From Streptomyces sp. HUAS 15-9 (GTDB lineage Bacteria > Actinomycetota > Actinomycetes > Streptomycetales > Streptomycetaceae), in the NCBI RefSeq assembly GCF_025642155.1, contig NZ_CP106798.1, positions 5,146,001-5,210,000 of the forward strand: a stretch of DNA of 64,000 nt, read 5' to 3'. The stretch's first letter is position 1; each line of letters starts with the position of its first letter. Shown in pieces: positions 18,955 to 29,214 of this stretch. A program made the translations under genes and the position numbers. The notes under the pieces are model-generated. The model was given only the letters and a program-made list of their open reading frames with translations. It had not been told where the DNA came from and did not search any database.

Positions 18955-20679
18955 ACGACGTTCGCGTACGACTCCACGGACCGACTTGCGCATGCTGTCG
19001 GCCCGGACGGGACGCTCGACCTTCTCCGTGACAACCACGGTCGTCTCATCGAGGAAAGGGTCAACGACCGCAGGTTGTCGTTCGAGTACGACGCACTCGG
19101 TCGACGCACGGCACGTATCACGCCCAGCGGTGCCCGCAGCACCTGGATGTATGACGCAGCGGGGCGTCGCACCAGCGTGGTCACCCCCGGCGGCCGATCA
19201 ATCCAGTTCACCTACGACGAGGTTGGTCGCGAACTGGCCCGTCATATCAGCGGAAACCTGACCCTGTCCAAAACCTACGACCCCATGGGGCGTCTGACGA
19301 GTCAGACGCTTACCGGGCCGGTCGGGGCCCGCCCCCGACGCCGCACGTACGGTTACCGTGCTGATGGCAACGTGATAGCCATCGGCGACCCACTGGCCGG
19401 CGACCGCCGCTTCGAACTGGACGCAGTGGGTCGTGTTACAGCGGTGCACGCGGAAGACTGGACCGAGAGGTACGCCTACGACGACGCAGGCAATCAGACG
19501 GCAGCCGAATGGCCGACAAACCACCCGGGCCGCGAGGCCTTGGGAGCCCGCGAGTACGAGGGTAGTCGCATCACACGGGCTGGCCGCGTTCGCTACGAAC
19601 ACGATGCTCTGGGCCGCATCACCCTGCGCCGAAAGCCTCGCTTGTCCCGCAAGCCGGACACCTGGCGTTACGAATGGGATGCTGAAGACCGCCTGACGGC
19701 ATTGGTCACGCCGGATGGCACTCTCTGGCGTTATGAGTACGACGCCTTGGGGCGCCGCACGGCCAAGCTTCGCCTGGGCGGCGATGGGCAGGAGGTCGTC
19801 GAGCGCATCGATTTCACCTGGGACGGTACGACACTCTGTGAGCAGACGACGGTCGCCCCCGGCCTACCGAACCCGGTGTCTCTCACCTGGGACCACCAGG
19901 ACTCGCACCCGGTGGCCCAGACAGAGCGCGTGATGGCGACGGATGCACCGCAAGAGGAAATCAACTCGCGCTTCTTCGCGATTATTACCGATCTGGTGGG
20001 AACCCCGACTGAACTCGTCGACGAGCATGGGAAGGCGGGTTGGCAAGCCCGCAGTACCGTATGGGGTACGACGGCCTGGACGGCCGATTCCAGCACCTAC
20101 ACTCCACTTCGTTTCCCTGGCCAGTATTTCGACCCGGAAACAGGCCTGCACTATAACTACTTCCGTCATTACGATCCAGAAACCGCTCGTTATCTGACAT
20201 CTGACCCGCTCGGTATCGAGCCATCGCCCAACCCGGATGTATATGTCACCAACCCCTACCGATGGACCGATCCACTTGGGCTCTCCCCGTATGTGGCCGT
20301 CGACACCAATCCCGTGATCGATGCACTAAATGGCACCAAGACGGCCGAAGTGGATGCGGCACTGGCGGGAAGATCGCCTGTCCTTTCTCCCCAGGCGCAT
20401 CGCGAACTTCTCGAAGGCGGGCATGACCCCGAAGTCATCAGTAAGTGGCTGTCGGAGCGTGGCGGCCGAATGGGCCCGGAAGCCACTGAGCAAGGCGTGA
20501 AGGACTTCCAGGCGAGACTCAAGGCGATGTGGAAAGGTAAGAGTTTCAACCCGATGATTCGTGACCACGATGCAATGGTCTTGCATTCTGCCGCACAGGA
20601 GGGGTTGTCGATCATTACGAATGACAAGAAGTTCTATCAAAATGCAGAACGTCTAGGATTTTCAACAGAGCGATATTAG
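18955..20679 (+). pseudogene. 3' end of an Rhs/YD-repeat toxin gene with PIN-domain tip
   Basis: About 574 codons of Rhs shell remain: repeated Y-D-x-x-G-R units (FEYDALGRRT, WMYDAAGRRTS, YRYEYDALG-like) and the closing core LTSDPLGIEPSP then YRWTDPLGL. After that boundary comes a roughly 130-residue tip (from 20287) with PIN-nuclease features: VAVDTNPVID, an Ala-Arg-Glu helix and DHDAMVL...IITNDKKF, giving the conserved acidic residues. PIN tips are RNases. There is no start codon or N-terminal domain, so it is probably an unexpressed cassette unless frameshifting or fusion rescues it. G+C falls in the tip, as is common for swapped tips. Confidence 0.75.
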
Positions 20680-20725
20680 GTGCTGGTGAGACAGGGCACA
20701 CCAGTCTTGAGGAGGGACTGTCACT

Positions 20726-21121
20726 ATGGGGCTCGATGAGGCCGCGCCTGGCGGGAGCGTGGAGGGGCTTGATCTCGACGAGATCGAAGAGATGTGCTCG
20801 GTCGCTACGCCGGGCCCGTGGTTCGTCAGAAACCTTGATGACGACTACGCCATGAACCTTGTTGGGGTCAGCACGGTGGAGGACACGGGCAGAGGGGAGC
20901 GATGGCCCGACTTCGACCATGGAGAGTTGGTCGCGGCCACTTTGGTACAGCACCCCCGCTACGTGGATTGCGCGGACGGCCGCTGGGACGAGAACGCGGC
21001 CTTCATCGCTATGGCCAGAGATGTCGTACCCAAGCTCGTGAACGAGGTCAGACGCCTTCAACAGATCCTCGCGACCTCCAGCGCCCGATCAGATGCTCGC
21101 GCTGATCCGGAATCCTCATGA
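20726..21121 (+). CDS. Candidate immunity protein for the PIN-type Rhs tip
   Basis: The 131-residue, strongly acidic protein has a GAGGAGGGA RBS 10-12 bases before its ATG and starts 46 bases after the toxin stop. It is soluble with no signal peptide. No family is recognised, although ATPGPWF...VAATLVQHPRYV...NAAFIAMARDVVPKLVNEV looks like a compact alpha/beta fold known from several short actinomycete proteins. Position directly behind a toxin tip is the usual place for the cognate immunity gene; the role is inferred from that. Confidence 0.55.
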   Translation: MGLDEAAPGGSVEGLDLDEIEEMCSVATPGPWFVRNLDDDYAMNLVGVSTVEDTGRGERWPDFDHGELVAATLVQHPRYVDCADGRWDENAAFIAMARDVVPKLVNEVRRLQQILATSSARSDARADPESS

Positions 21122-21211
21122 GTCACCCTGGATCGGAGTCACTGGTAGAGCAACGTAGGCCGGTACGCCGCCGCGCGCAGCGCCGACTGTCGCCAGTCCG
21201 TCGGCGCGGAT

Positions 21212-21811
21212 GTGGGGGAGTTCCAGACGATCGGTTCCTACCGGCTTCAGCTTGCCCCCGCGGACGGCAGCACCCGCACGGTCCGGCTCCGGGGCACGGA
21301 CGGAACGAACTCCCGGATCCGTATCGGGGGCAAGCATGTCCGGGGCAGGGCCGCCCCGCTCGCCGGCCATGCGGGCAGGCTGTGCAGACTCACACGGTGG
21401 AAGGAGATCGCTGCCACCGCCAAGCTGCGGGACGAGAGGGCGCCGGAGCGGGAGACCGGCCCGCGGCTCTCCGCGGTACCGATGCCGCGACTGCCGCGCT
21501 ACGCGTCGGGAGCCGCGACCGCAGCCTGCTGTTTTGCGGCCGCCGCCGGGCTCGTCGCCGTACCCTTCCTGCAGGGTCTCGTGACGGGCGCGCTCGCCGG
21601 GCTGCTCGGCGCCGTGTCCGGCGGGCTCACCCCGTACGCCCTGCCGGGCCCCGGGTTTGACCTACGTCACCCGAGGGGTATTCTCTCCGGCCCGATTGGC
21701 CAGCCCCCTGCCCCGTATGGCAGACTAGCGGGGTTGCTCGGTCGAGTGTTGATGCTGCGCGCCTCCCGCCGGGAGGACCGGAAGCGAGTCCCACAGTACT
21801 CGTCGCCCTAA
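21212..21811 (+). CDS. Hypothetical protein with a C-terminal membrane segment; probably decayed
   Basis: The 199-codon frame from GTG 21212 has good G/C third positions up to about 21650 and a hydrophobic stretch at residues ~100-135 (AAAAGLVAVPFLQGLVTG). No RBS precedes the GTG, and the frame is open further upstream to 21149, so the true start may be lost. Its last ~50 codons run through the predicted S10 promoter at 21657-21684, suggesting the natural end has also been lost. No family is recognised. Confidence 0.35.
   Translation: MGEFQTIGSYRLQLAPADGSTRTVRLRGTDGTNSRIRIGGKHVRGRAAPLAGHAGRLCRLTRWKEIAATAKLRDERAPERETGPRLSAVPMPRLPRYASGAATAACCFAAAAGLVAVPFLQGLVTGALAGLLGAVSGGLTPYALPGPGFDLRHPRGILSGPIGQPPAPYGRLAGLLGRVLMLRASRREDRKRVPQYSSP
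21657..21684 (+). promoter_or_regulatory. Predicted promoter of the S10 operon
   Basis: TTGACC (21657-21662), a 16-base spacer and TATTCT (21679-21684) form a near-consensus HrdB promoter pointing at rpsJ and giving a leader of about 375 nt. A closer promoter cannot be excluded. Confidence 0.55.
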
Positions 21812-21980
21812 CTGCCTGCGGGCAGCACTGGGGCGGACGTACGGGAATCTTCCGGGAAGTGTGAGCGCGGCACCGGCCAGGCGCCCGGTGGGCCTTCCGC
21901 CCCCGGCTTGCGGTTCCGGTAGGGCCGTGTGCAGTCCCGTAGGGATGTTCGAACAAGGGACATCTCTGTCAGCGGGAGCG

Positions 21981-22005
21981 CGACACGCCCGACCGCGTGG
22001 GTCGG
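21981..22005 (+). promoter_or_regulatory. Leader hairpin motif shared with the rpsL leader
   Basis: The 25-base element differs from 7744-7768 at one position and can form the same CCGACC/GGTCGG hairpin 60 bases before rpsJ. The rest of 21812-22065 is leader with no gene. Confidence 0.6.
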
Positions 22006-22065
22006 AGGACGGGAAGAGGAACACCGGGTTCCAGAGCGTTGAAGAGACAGGACTACTGAGTAGCC

Positions 22066-22374
22066 ATGGCGGGACAGAAGATCCGCATCCGGCTCAAGGC
22101 CTACGACCACGAGGTCATCGACTCCTCGGCGAAGAAGATCGTCGAGACGGTGACCCGCACTGGTGCGTCGGTCGCGGGCCCGGTGCCGCTGCCCACTGAG
22201 AAGAACGTGTACTGCGTCATCAAGTCGCCGCACAAGTACAAGGACTCGCGCGAGCACTTCGAGATGCGCACGCACAAGCGCCTGATCGACATTCTCGACC
22301 CCACCCCCAAGACCGTTGACTCTCTGATGCGACTCGACCTCCCGGCCGGCGTCGACATCGAGATCAAGCTCTGA
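22066..22374 (+). CDS. rpsJ: Ribosomal protein S10
   Basis: 102 residues, [21 protein letters not shown] to VDIEIKL. It is a 30S head protein that also links NusB in antitermination complexes. First gene of the S10 operon; rplC follows after 17 bases. Confidence 0.97.
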   Translation: MAGQKIRIRLKAYDHEVIDSSAKKIVETVTRTGASVAGPVPLPTEKNVYCVIKSPHKYKDSREHFEMRTHKRLIDILDPTPKTVDSLMRLDLPAGVDIEIKL

Positions 22375-22391
22375 GGGTCGGTGAGCTGAGA

Positions 22392-23036
22392 ATGGCTAAG
22401 CAGATCAAGGGCATCCTGGGCGAGAAGCTCGGCATGACGCAGGTGTGGGACGAGAACAACCGTGTTGTTCCGGTCACCGTCGTCAAGGCCGGCCCCAACG
22501 TCGTCACCCAGGTCCGTACCAACGACGTCGACGGCTACGAGTCGGTCCAGATCGCCTTCGGCGAGATCGACCCGCGCAAGGTGAACAAGCCCCTCAAGGG
22601 CCACTTCGCCAAGGCCGACGTCACCCCCCGTCGTCACCTCGTCGAGATCCGTACGGCTGACGCCTCCGAGTACACGCTCGGCCAGGAAGTCACCGCCGAG
22701 GTCTTCGAGGCCGGCGTGAAGGTCGACGTCACCGGCAAGAGCAAGGGCAAGGGCTTCGCCGGTGTCATGAAGCGTCACAACTTCAAGGGCCTCGGCGCCG
22801 GACACGGCACCCAGCGCAAGCACCGCTCCCCCGGTTCCATCGGTGGCTGCGCCACCCCGGGCCGCGTGTTCAAGGGCCTCCGCATGGCGGGTCGCATGGG
22901 CAACGAGCGGGTCACCACCCAGAACCTGACCGTCCACGCCGTTGACGCGGAGAAGGGTCTGCTGCTCATCAAGGGCGCGGTTCCCGGTCCGAACGGCGGC
23001 CTCGTCCTGGTCCGCACCGCGGCCAAGGGGGCCTGA
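22392..23036 (+). CDS. rplC: Ribosomal protein L3
   Basis: 214 residues ([19 protein letters not shown]). The conserved loop near [26 protein letters not shown] reaches the peptidyl-transferase centre of 23S rRNA. RBS GGTGAGCTGAG. rplD starts 8 bases later. Confidence 0.97.
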   Translation: MAKQIKGILGEKLGMTQVWDENNRVVPVTVVKAGPNVVTQVRTNDVDGYESVQIAFGEIDPRKVNKPLKGHFAKADVTPRRHLVEIRTADASEYTLGQEVTAEVFEAGVKVDVTGKSKGKGFAGVMKRHNFKGLGAGHGTQRKHRSPGSIGGCATPGRVFKGLRMAGRMGNERVTTQNLTVHAVDAEKGLLLIKGAVPGPNGGLVLVRTAAKGA

Positions 23037-23044
23037 GGTAACCG

Positions 23045-23698
23045 ATGAGCACTGTTGACATCCTTTCGCCGGCGGGCGACAAGGCCGGTTCCGTCGAGCT
23101 CCCCGCGGAGATCTTCGACGCCAAGGTCAGCGTTCCGCTGATCCACCAGGTCGTCGTCGCGCAGCTGGCCGCTGCCCGCCAGGGCACCCACAAGACGAAG
23201 ACCCGCGGCGAGGTCCGTGGTGGCGGCAAGAAGCCGTACCGCCAGAAGGGCACCGGTCGCGCCCGCCAGGGTTCGACCCGCGCGCCGCAGTTCGCCGGTG
23301 GTGGCGTCGTGCACGGTCCCGTGCCGCGTGACTACTCGCAGCGCACCCCCAAGAAGATGAAGGCCGCCGCCCTGCGCGGTGCCCTCACCGACCGGGCGCG
23401 TCACAACCGCATCCACGTCGTCTCCGGCGTGGTCGAGGGCGAGAACCCCAGCACCAAGGCCGCCAAGAGCCTGTTCGGCAAGATCAGCGAGCGCAAGAAC
23501 CTGCTCCTGGTCGTCGAGCGCGCCGACGAGGCCGCGTGGCTGTCCGCCCGCAACCTGCCCCAGGTCCACATCCTGGAGCCGGGCCAGCTGAACACGTACG
23601 ACGTTCTCGTCTCGGACGACGTGGTCTTCACCCAGGCCGCTTTCGAGTCCTTCGTGTCTGGCCCCAAGGCCGCTGACACCGAAGGGAGCGAGGCCTGA
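23045..23698 (+). CDS. rplD: Ribosomal protein L4
   Basis: 217 residues. The basic loop [23 protein letters not shown] lines the exit tunnel, where substitutions elsewhere cause macrolide resistance. The stop overlaps rplW as TGATG. Confidence 0.96.
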   Translation: MSTVDILSPAGDKAGSVELPAEIFDAKVSVPLIHQVVVAQLAAARQGTHKTKTRGEVRGGGKKPYRQKGTGRARQGSTRAPQFAGGGVVHGPVPRDYSQRTPKKMKAAALRGALTDRARHNRIHVVSGVVEGENPSTKAAKSLFGKISERKNLLLVVERADEAAWLSARNLPQVHILEPGQLNTYDVLVSDDVVFTQAAFESFVSGPKAADTEGSEA

Positions 23699-24117
23699 TG
23701 GCTACGCGTCACCCGAGCATTGCCTCGAAGGCCGCCAAGGCCGCCAAGGCCGCGCGCGTCGCCAAGGCGAAGCGCCACGCCACCGAGGGCAAGAACACCG
23801 TCGAGACCCCGCTGAGCAAGTCCTTCACGGACCCCCGTGACGTGCTGCTGAAGCCGGTCGTCTCGGAGAAGAGCTACGCGCTCCTCGACGAGGGCAAGTA
23901 CACGTTCATCGTCGCCCCGGGCGCCAACAAGACCCAGATCAAGCAGGCCGTCCAGGCGGTCTTCGACGTCAAGGTCACCGGGGTCAACACGATCAACCGC
24001 CAGGGCAAGCGCAAGCGCACGAAGACCGGTTTCGGTCAGCGTGCCGGCAGCAAGCGCGCGATCGTGACCCTCGCCGAGGGCGACCGTATCGACATCTTCG
24101 GCGGTCCGACCGCGTAA
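23698..24117 (+). CDS. rplW: Ribosomal protein L23
   Basis: 139 residues, longer than the ~100 of E. coli because of an Ala/Lys-rich N-terminal extension (AAKAAKAAR repeats, residues 5-25) typical of Streptomyces. The core starts at [18 protein letters not shown]23 forms the docking site for trigger factor and SRP at the tunnel exit. Confidence 0.96.
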   Translation: MATRHPSIASKAAKAAKAARVAKAKRHATEGKNTVETPLSKSFTDPRDVLLKPVVSEKSYALLDEGKYTFIVAPGANKTQIKQAVQAVFDVKVTGVNTINRQGKRKRTKTGFGQRAGSKRAIVTLAEGDRIDIFGGPTA

Positions 24118-24155
24118 GCGGGTCGGATCGTCCGATATCGGACGAGGACTGAGAA

Positions 24156-24992
24156 ATGGGAATCCGCAAGTACAAGCCGACTACGCCGGGCCGTCGTGGC
24201 GCCAGCGTCGCCGACTTCGTCGAGGTCACGCGGTCCACGCCGGAGAAGTCGCTGGTCCGCCCCCTGCACAGCAAGGGCGGCCGTAACAACGCCGGTCGTG
24301 TGACCGTTCGCCACCAGGGTGGCGGACACAAGCGCGCCTACCGAGTGATCGACTTCCGTCGTCACGACAAGGACGGCGTGCCGGCGAAGGTCGCGCACAT
24401 CGAGTACGACCCCAACCGCACCGCGCGCATCGCGCTGCTGCACTACGCCGACGGCGAGAAGCGCTACATCCTCGCCCCGCGCAACCTGCAGCAGGGTGAC
24501 CGCGTCGAGAACGGTCCCGGGGCCGACATCAAGCCGGGCAACAACCTGGCCCTCCGCAACATCCCGGTCGGTACCACGATCCACGCGATCGAGCTCCGTC
24601 CCGGTGGCGGTGCCAAGTTCGCCCGCTCCGCCGGTGCCTCCGTGCAGCTGCTCGCGAAGGAGGGCTCGATGGCCCACCTCCGCATGCCGTCCGGTGAGAT
24701 CCGCCTGGTCGACGTCCGCTGCCGCGCCACCATCGGTGAGGTCGGCAACGCCGAGCAGAGCAACATCAACTGGGGCAAGGCCGGCCGTAAGCGGTGGCTG
24801 GGCGTTCGCCCGACCGTCCGTGGTGTCGTGATGAACCCGGTCGACCACCCGCACGGTGGTGGTGAGGGCCGGACCTCCGGTGGTCGCCACCCTGTGTCCC
24901 CGTGGGGCAAGAAGGAAGGCCGTACTCGTTCGCCCAAGAAGGCGTCGAACAAGTACATCGTCCGCCGCCGCAAGACGAACAAGAAGCGCTAA
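24156..24992 (+). CDS. rplB: Ribosomal protein L2
   Basis: 278 residues ([15 protein letters not shown]). The conserved C-terminal [21 protein letters not shown] segment is close to the peptidyl-transferase centre and includes the conserved His. Same operon, 12 bases before rpsS. Confidence 0.97.
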   Translation: MGIRKYKPTTPGRRGASVADFVEVTRSTPEKSLVRPLHSKGGRNNAGRVTVRHQGGGHKRAYRVIDFRRHDKDGVPAKVAHIEYDPNRTARIALLHYADGEKRYILAPRNLQQGDRVENGPGADIKPGNNLALRNIPVGTTIHAIELRPGGGAKFARSAGASVQLLAKEGSMAHLRMPSGEIRLVDVRCRATIGEVGNAEQSNINWGKAGRKRWLGVRPTVRGVVMNPVDHPHGGGEGRTSGGRHPVSPWGKKEGRTRSPKKASNKYIVRRRKTNKKR

Positions 24993-25004
24993 GGACGGGT
25001 TGAG

Positions 25005-25286
25005 ATGCCTCGTAGCCTGAAGAAGGGGCCCTTCGTCGACGACCACCTGATCAAGAAGGTGGACGCCCAGAACGAAGCCGGCACCAAGAACGTCATCAAG
25101 ACCTGGTCCCGCCGCTCGATGATCGTCCCGGCCATGCTGGGCCACACCCTCGCGGTGCACAACGGCAAGACCCACATCCCGGTGTTCGTCACCGAGTCGA
25201 TGGTCGGCCACAAGCTCGGCGAGTTCTCGCCGACCCGCACCTTCCGGGGCCACGTCAAGGACGACCGGAAGTCGAAGCGCCGCTAG
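25005..25286 (+). CDS. rpsS: Ribosomal protein S19
   Basis: 93 residues, [15 protein letters not shown] to [16 protein letters not shown]. 30S head protein contacting the A-site finger bridge. rplV follows after 44 bases. Confidence 0.97.
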   Translation: MPRSLKKGPFVDDHLIKKVDAQNEAGTKNVIKTWSRRSMIVPAMLGHTLAVHNGKTHIPVFVTESMVGHKLGEFSPTRTFRGHVKDDRKSKRR

Positions 25287-25330
25287 CAGCGGATCGCATT
25301 CAGACACGTAAGTAACTGAGAGGGACAACC

Positions 25331-25678
25331 ATGGAAGCCAGGGCCCAGGCGCGGTACATCCGCGTTACGCCCATGAAGGCCCGCCGCGTGGTGGACCTTA
25401 TCCGTGGCATGGATGCCACGGAGGCTCAGGCTGTTCTGCGATTCGCTCCGCAGGCAGCCTCCGTGCCCGTCGGCAAGGTGCTCGACAGCGCCATCGCCAA
25501 CGCCGCGCACAACTACGACCACACCGACGCCGACAGCCTCTTCATCTCCGAGGCGTACGTCGACGAGGGTCCGACCCTGAAGCGGTTCCGGCCGCGCGCC
25601 CAGGGCCGTGCCTACCGGATCCGCAAGCGGACCAGCCACATCACCGTGGTCGTCAGCAGCAAGGAAGGAACCCGGTAA
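25331..25678 (+). CDS. rplV: Ribosomal protein L22
   Basis: 115 residues. The long beta-hairpin that lines the exit tunnel lies around [33 protein letters not shown]; the TAA overlaps the rpsC ATG (TAATG). Confidence 0.96.
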   Translation: MEARAQARYIRVTPMKARRVVDLIRGMDATEAQAVLRFAPQAASVPVGKVLDSAIANAAHNYDHTDADSLFISEAYVDEGPTLKRFRPRAQGRAYRIRKRTSHITVVVSSKEGTR

Positions 25679-26499
25679 TGGGCCAGAAGGTAAACCCGCA
25701 TGGGTTCCGGCTCGGTGTCACGACCGACTTCAAGTCGCGTTGGTACGCCGACAAGCTGTACAAGGACTACGTCAAGGAAGACGTCGCCATCCGTCGGATG
25801 ATGACGTCCGGCATGGAGCGCGCCGGTATCTCGAAGGTGGAGATCGAGCGCACCCGTGACCGCGTGCGTGTGGACATCCACACCGCTCGTCCGGGCATCG
25901 TCATCGGCCGCCGTGGCGCCGAGGCCGACCGCATCCGCGGTGACCTCGAGAAGCTCACGGGCAAGCAGGTCCAGCTGAACATCCTCGAGGTCAAGAACCC
26001 CGAGACCGACGCTCAGCTGGTGGCCCAGGCCGTTGCCGAGCAGCTCTCCTCCCGCGTCTCCTTCCGCCGCGCCATGCGTAAGAGCATGCAGTCGGCGATG
26101 AAGGCCGGCGCCAAGGGCATCAAGATCCAGTGCGGTGGCCGCCTCGGCGGCGCCGAGATGTCCCGCTCGGAGTTCTACCGCGAGGGCCGTGTGCCCCTGC
26201 ACACGCTCCGCGCGAACGTGGACTACGGCTTCTTCGAGGCCAAGACGACCTTCGGCCGTATCGGTGTGAAGGTCTGGATCTACAAGGGCGACGTCAAGAA
26301 CATCGCCGAGGTCCGCGCCGAGAACGCTGCGGCCCGTGCGGGTAACCGCCCGGCCCGCGGTGGTGCCGACCGCCCGGCCCGTGGTGGCCGCGGTGGCGAG
26401 CGGCGCGGTCGCAAGCCGCAGCAGGCTGCCGGCGCCGAGGCCCCCAAGGCCGAGGCTCCCGCGTCCGCTCCGGCTGAGAGCACCGGAACGGAGGCCTGA
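25678..26499 (+). CDS. rpsC: Ribosomal protein S3
   Basis: 273 residues. KH domain with [16 protein letters not shown], then the S3 C-terminal domain. After residue ~220 an Arg/Gly- then Ala/Pro/Glu-rich tail ([21 protein letters not shown]) extends it beyond the E. coli 233 residues, as usual in Streptomyces. S3 forms part of the mRNA entry helicase. Confidence 0.96.
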   Translation: MGQKVNPHGFRLGVTTDFKSRWYADKLYKDYVKEDVAIRRMMTSGMERAGISKVEIERTRDRVRVDIHTARPGIVIGRRGAEADRIRGDLEKLTGKQVQLNILEVKNPETDAQLVAQAVAEQLSSRVSFRRAMRKSMQSAMKAGAKGIKIQCGGRLGGAEMSRSEFYREGRVPLHTLRANVDYGFFEAKTTFGRIGVKVWIYKGDVKNIAEVRAENAAARAGNRPARGGADRPARGGRGGERRGRKPQQAAGAEAPKAEAPASAPAESTGTEA

Positions 26500-26504
26500 C
26501 CGAC

Positions 26505-26924
26505 ATGCTGATCCCCCGTAGGGTCAAGCACCGCAAGCAGCACCACCCGAAGCGCCGTGGTCAGGCCAAGGGCGGTACGACGGTCGCGTTCGGCGAGTAC
26601 GGCATTCAGGCCCTCACGCCGGCGTACGTGACCAACCGCCAGATCGAGGCGGCCCGTATTGCGATGACCCGCCACATCAAGCGTGGCGGCAAGGTCTGGA
26701 TCAACATCTACCCGGACCGCCCGCTCACGAAGAAGCCGGCCGAGACCCGCATGGGTTCCGGTAAGGGTTCGCCGGAGTGGTGGATCGCGAACGTGCACCC
26801 GGGCCGGGTCATGTTCGAGCTGTCCTACCCGAACGAGAAGATTGCGCGTGAGGCTCTCACTCGTGCGGCTCACAAGCTGCCGATGAAGTGCCGCATCGTC
26901 AAGCGCGAGGCAGGTGAAGCGTGA
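26505..26924 (+). CDS. rplP: Ribosomal protein L16
   Basis: 139 residues, [19 protein letters not shown] to [11 protein letters not shown]. It helps position the A-site tRNA acceptor arm. The stop overlaps the start of rpmC. Confidence 0.97.
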   Translation: MLIPRRVKHRKQHHPKRRGQAKGGTTVAFGEYGIQALTPAYVTNRQIEAARIAMTRHIKRGGKVWINIYPDRPLTKKPAETRMGSGKGSPEWWIANVHPGRVMFELSYPNEKIAREALTRAAHKLPMKCRIVKREAGEA

Positions 26925-27148
26925 TGTCGGTCGGTACCAAGGCGTCCGAGCTGCGCGAGCTGGGCAACGAGGAGCTTCTGGGCAAGCTCCGCGAGGCCAA
27001 GGAAGAGCTGTTCAACCTCCGCTTCCAGGCGGCGACGGGCCAGCTCGAGAACCACGGCCGTCTGAAGGCGGTCCGCAAGGACATCGCGCGGATCTACACC
27101 CTGATGCGCGAGCGTGAGCTGGGCATCGAAACGGTGGAGAACGCCTGA
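26924..27148 (+). CDS. rpmC: Ribosomal protein L29
   Basis: 74 residues from ATG 26924 (TGATG overlap); a GTG three bases earlier would add one Met. [22 protein letters not shown] is the usual Streptomyces N-terminus. Sits at the tunnel exit next to L23. Overlaps rpsQ by one base. Confidence 0.95.
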   Translation: MSVGTKASELRELGNEELLGKLREAKEELFNLRFQAATGQLENHGRLKAVRKDIARIYTLMRERELGIETVENA

Positions 27149-27429
27149 TGAGCGAGAAGAACGTGACTGAGCAGACTGAGCGCAACGCGCGGAAGACCCG
27201 TGAGGGCCTGGTCGTCAGCGACAAGATGGACAAGACCGTCGTCGTCGCCGTCGAGGACCGTGTGAAGCACGCGCTGTACGGCAAGGTCATCCGCCGTACG
27301 AACAAGCTCAAGGCGCACGACGAGCAGAACGCTGCCGGTGTCGGCGACCGCGTCCTCCTGATGGAGACCCGGAAGCTGTCGTCCAGCAAGCACTGGCGCG
27401 TCGTCGAGATCCTCGAGAAGGCCAAGTAG
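27148..27429 (+). CDS. rpsQ: Ribosomal protein S17
   Basis: 93 residues with the OB-fold core [20 protein letters not shown] and an N-terminal extension. Last gene of the S10 operon before a 130-base gap full of hairpins. Confidence 0.96.
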   Translation: MSEKNVTEQTERNARKTREGLVVSDKMDKTVVVAVEDRVKHALYGKVIRRTNKLKAHDEQNAAGVGDRVLLMETRKLSSSKHWRVVEILEKAK

Positions 27430-27464
27430 GTAATTCCCGCAAGGGAATTCCAAAAAAGTACGTT

Positions 27465-27486
27465 CCTGCGGGGCATCCCCCGCAGG
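27465..27486 (+). terminator. Hairpin between the S10 and spc gene blocks
   Basis: A perfect stem CCTGCGGGG/CCCCGCAGG has a four-base loop. It lies between a smaller AATTCCC/GGGAATT hairpin (27432-27449) and a larger stem at 27503-27532, so three consecutive hairpins occupy 27430-27559. Confidence 0.6.
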
Positions 27487-27559
27487 ACAGTTCCGCCAGG
27501 CTCCGGGGGCCGCTCACCGAGCGGTCCCCGGGGAACCGGCAGACAAACAGGAGATAGAC

Positions 27560-27928
27560 GTGATCCAGCAGGAGTCGCGACTGCGCGTCGCCGACAACAC
27601 TGGTGCGAAGGAAATCCTTTGCATCCGTGTGCTCGGTGGCTCCGGTCGCCGCTACGCGGGCATCGGTGACGTCATCGTCGCCACCGTCAAGGACGCGATC
27701 CCCGGTGGCAACGTGAAGAAGGGTGACGTCGTCAAGGCGGTCATCGTTCGCACCGTCAAGGAGCGCCGCCGTCCGGACGGCTCGTACATCCGCTTCGACG
27801 AGAACGCCGCTGTCATTCTGAAGAACGACGGCGACCCTCGCGGCACCCGCATCTTCGGCCCCGTCGGCCGTGAGCTGCGCGAGAAGAAGTTCATGAAGAT
27901 CATCTCGCTCGCGCCGGAGGTGCTGTAA
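27560..27928 (+). CDS. rplN: Ribosomal protein L14
   Basis: 122 residues from GTG (RBS AGGAGATAG). [20 protein letters not shown] to [11 protein letters not shown] is canonical. Contacts 16S rRNA in an intersubunit bridge. First gene of the spc block. Confidence 0.97.
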   Translation: MIQQESRLRVADNTGAKEILCIRVLGGSGRRYAGIGDVIVATVKDAIPGGNVKKGDVVKAVIVRTVKERRRPDGSYIRFDENAAVILKNDGDPRGTRIFGPVGRELREKKFMKIISLAPEVL

Positions 27929-27930
27929 GC

Positions 27931-28254
27931 ATGAAGATCAAGAAGGGCGACCTGGTCCAGGTCATCACCGGTAAGGACAAGGGCAAGCAGGGCAAGGTCA
28001 TCGCGGCCTTCCCCCGCGAGGACCGCGTCCTGGTCGAGGGTGTCAACCGGGTCAAGAAGCACACCAAGGCCGGCCCGACCGCTCGCGGTTCGCAGGCCGG
28101 TGGCATCGTCACGACCGAGGCCCCGATTCACGTGAGCAACGTTCAGCTCGTCGTGGAGAAGGACGGCAACAAGGTCGTCACGCGTGTCGGTTACCGCTTC
28201 GACGACGAAGGCAACAAGATCCGCGTTGCCAAGCGGACGGGTGAGGACATCTGA
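27931..28254 (+). CDS. rplX: Ribosomal protein L24
   Basis: 107 residues with the KOW motif [20 protein letters not shown]. Early 50S assembly initiator. Two bases after rplN; the stop overlaps the rplE start. Confidence 0.96.
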   Translation: MKIKKGDLVQVITGKDKGKQGKVIAAFPREDRVLVEGVNRVKKHTKAGPTARGSQAGGIVTTEAPIHVSNVQLVVEKDGNKVVTRVGYRFDDEGNKIRVAKRTGEDI

Positions 28255-28811
28255 TGGCTACCACCACCACTCCGCGTCTGAAGCAGAAGTACCGCGAGGA
28301 GATCGCGGGCAAGCTGCGTGACGAGTTCAAGTACGAGAACGTCATGCAGGTTCCCGGTCTCGTCAAGATCGTGGTCAACATGGGTGTCGGCGACGCCGCC
28401 CGTGACTCGAAGCTGATCGAGGGCGCCATCCGCGACCTCACCACGATCACCGGTCAGAAGCCGGCCGTCACCAAGGCCCGCAAGTCCATCGCGCAGTTCA
28501 AGCTGCGTGAGGGCCAGCCGATCGGTGCCCACGTCACGCTCCGTGGCGACCGCATGTGGGAGTTCCTGGACCGCACCCTGTCGCTCGCGCTCCCGCGCAT
28601 CCGCGACTTCCGCGGTCTGTCCCCCAAGCAGTTCGACGGCCGTGGCAACTACACCTTCGGTCTCACGGAGCAGGTCATGTTCCACGAGATCGACCAGGAC
28701 AAGATCGACCGTACCCGGGGCATGGACATCACCGTGGTCACCACGGCGACCAACGACGCTGAGGGCCGCGCGCTCCTTCGTCACCTCGGCTTCCCGTTCA
28801 AGGAGGCGTGA
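28254..28811 (+). CDS. rplE: Ribosomal protein L5
   Basis: 185 residues, containing [21 protein letters not shown] and [20 protein letters not shown]. Binds 5S rRNA in the central protuberance. Coupled to rplX by TGATG. Confidence 0.96.
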   Translation: MATTTTPRLKQKYREEIAGKLRDEFKYENVMQVPGLVKIVVNMGVGDAARDSKLIEGAIRDLTTITGQKPAVTKARKSIAQFKLREGQPIGAHVTLRGDRMWEFLDRTLSLALPRIRDFRGLSPKQFDGRGNYTFGLTEQVMFHEIDQDKIDRTRGMDITVVTTATNDAEGRALLRHLGFPFKEA

Positions 28812-28816
28812 GCGAG

Positions 28817-29002
28817 ATGGCGAAGAAGGCTCTGATTGCCAAGGCTGCTCGCAAGCCCAAGTTCGGTGTGCGTGGCTACACCCGCTGCCAGCGCTGCGGC
28901 CGTCCGCACTCCGTGTACCGCAAGTTCGGCCTGTGCCGCGTGTGCCTTCGTGAGATGGCTCACCGTGGCGAGCTGCCGGGCGTGACCAAGAGCTCCTGGT
29001 AA
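28817..29002 (+). CDS. rpsZ: Ribosomal protein S14, zinc-binding short form (type Z)
   Basis: 61 residues ([16 protein letters not shown]) with two zinc pairs, RCQRCG and LCRVCL, so this is the zinc-dependent paralogue. A zinc-free long S14 is usually encoded elsewhere in Streptomyces. ATG 28817 is chosen over an in-frame GTG at 28808 because family proteins start MAKKAL; AAGGAGG lies 11 bases upstream. Confidence 0.95.
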   Translation: MAKKALIAKAARKPKFGVRGYTRCQRCGRPHSVYRKFGLCRVCLREMAHRGELPGVTKSSW

Positions 29003-29214
29003 TCCCTGTAACAGGGGATTCCGGAAGCTCTCGGTAAGCATCTGGGTCGGCAGGGGCCCTTCTCCGCATGCCGTAGGCTTGTGGGGTTGGGCGTCTGCCG
29101 CGCCCGTACGACTTACTACGCCGTAGGTCCACCGCGCCGCACCCGTCCCGTCTCGGATCGGGGAGAGGGATGGCGCACCAGGAAACCCCGGCGAGAGAGG
29201 CCGAAGGCCAATTC

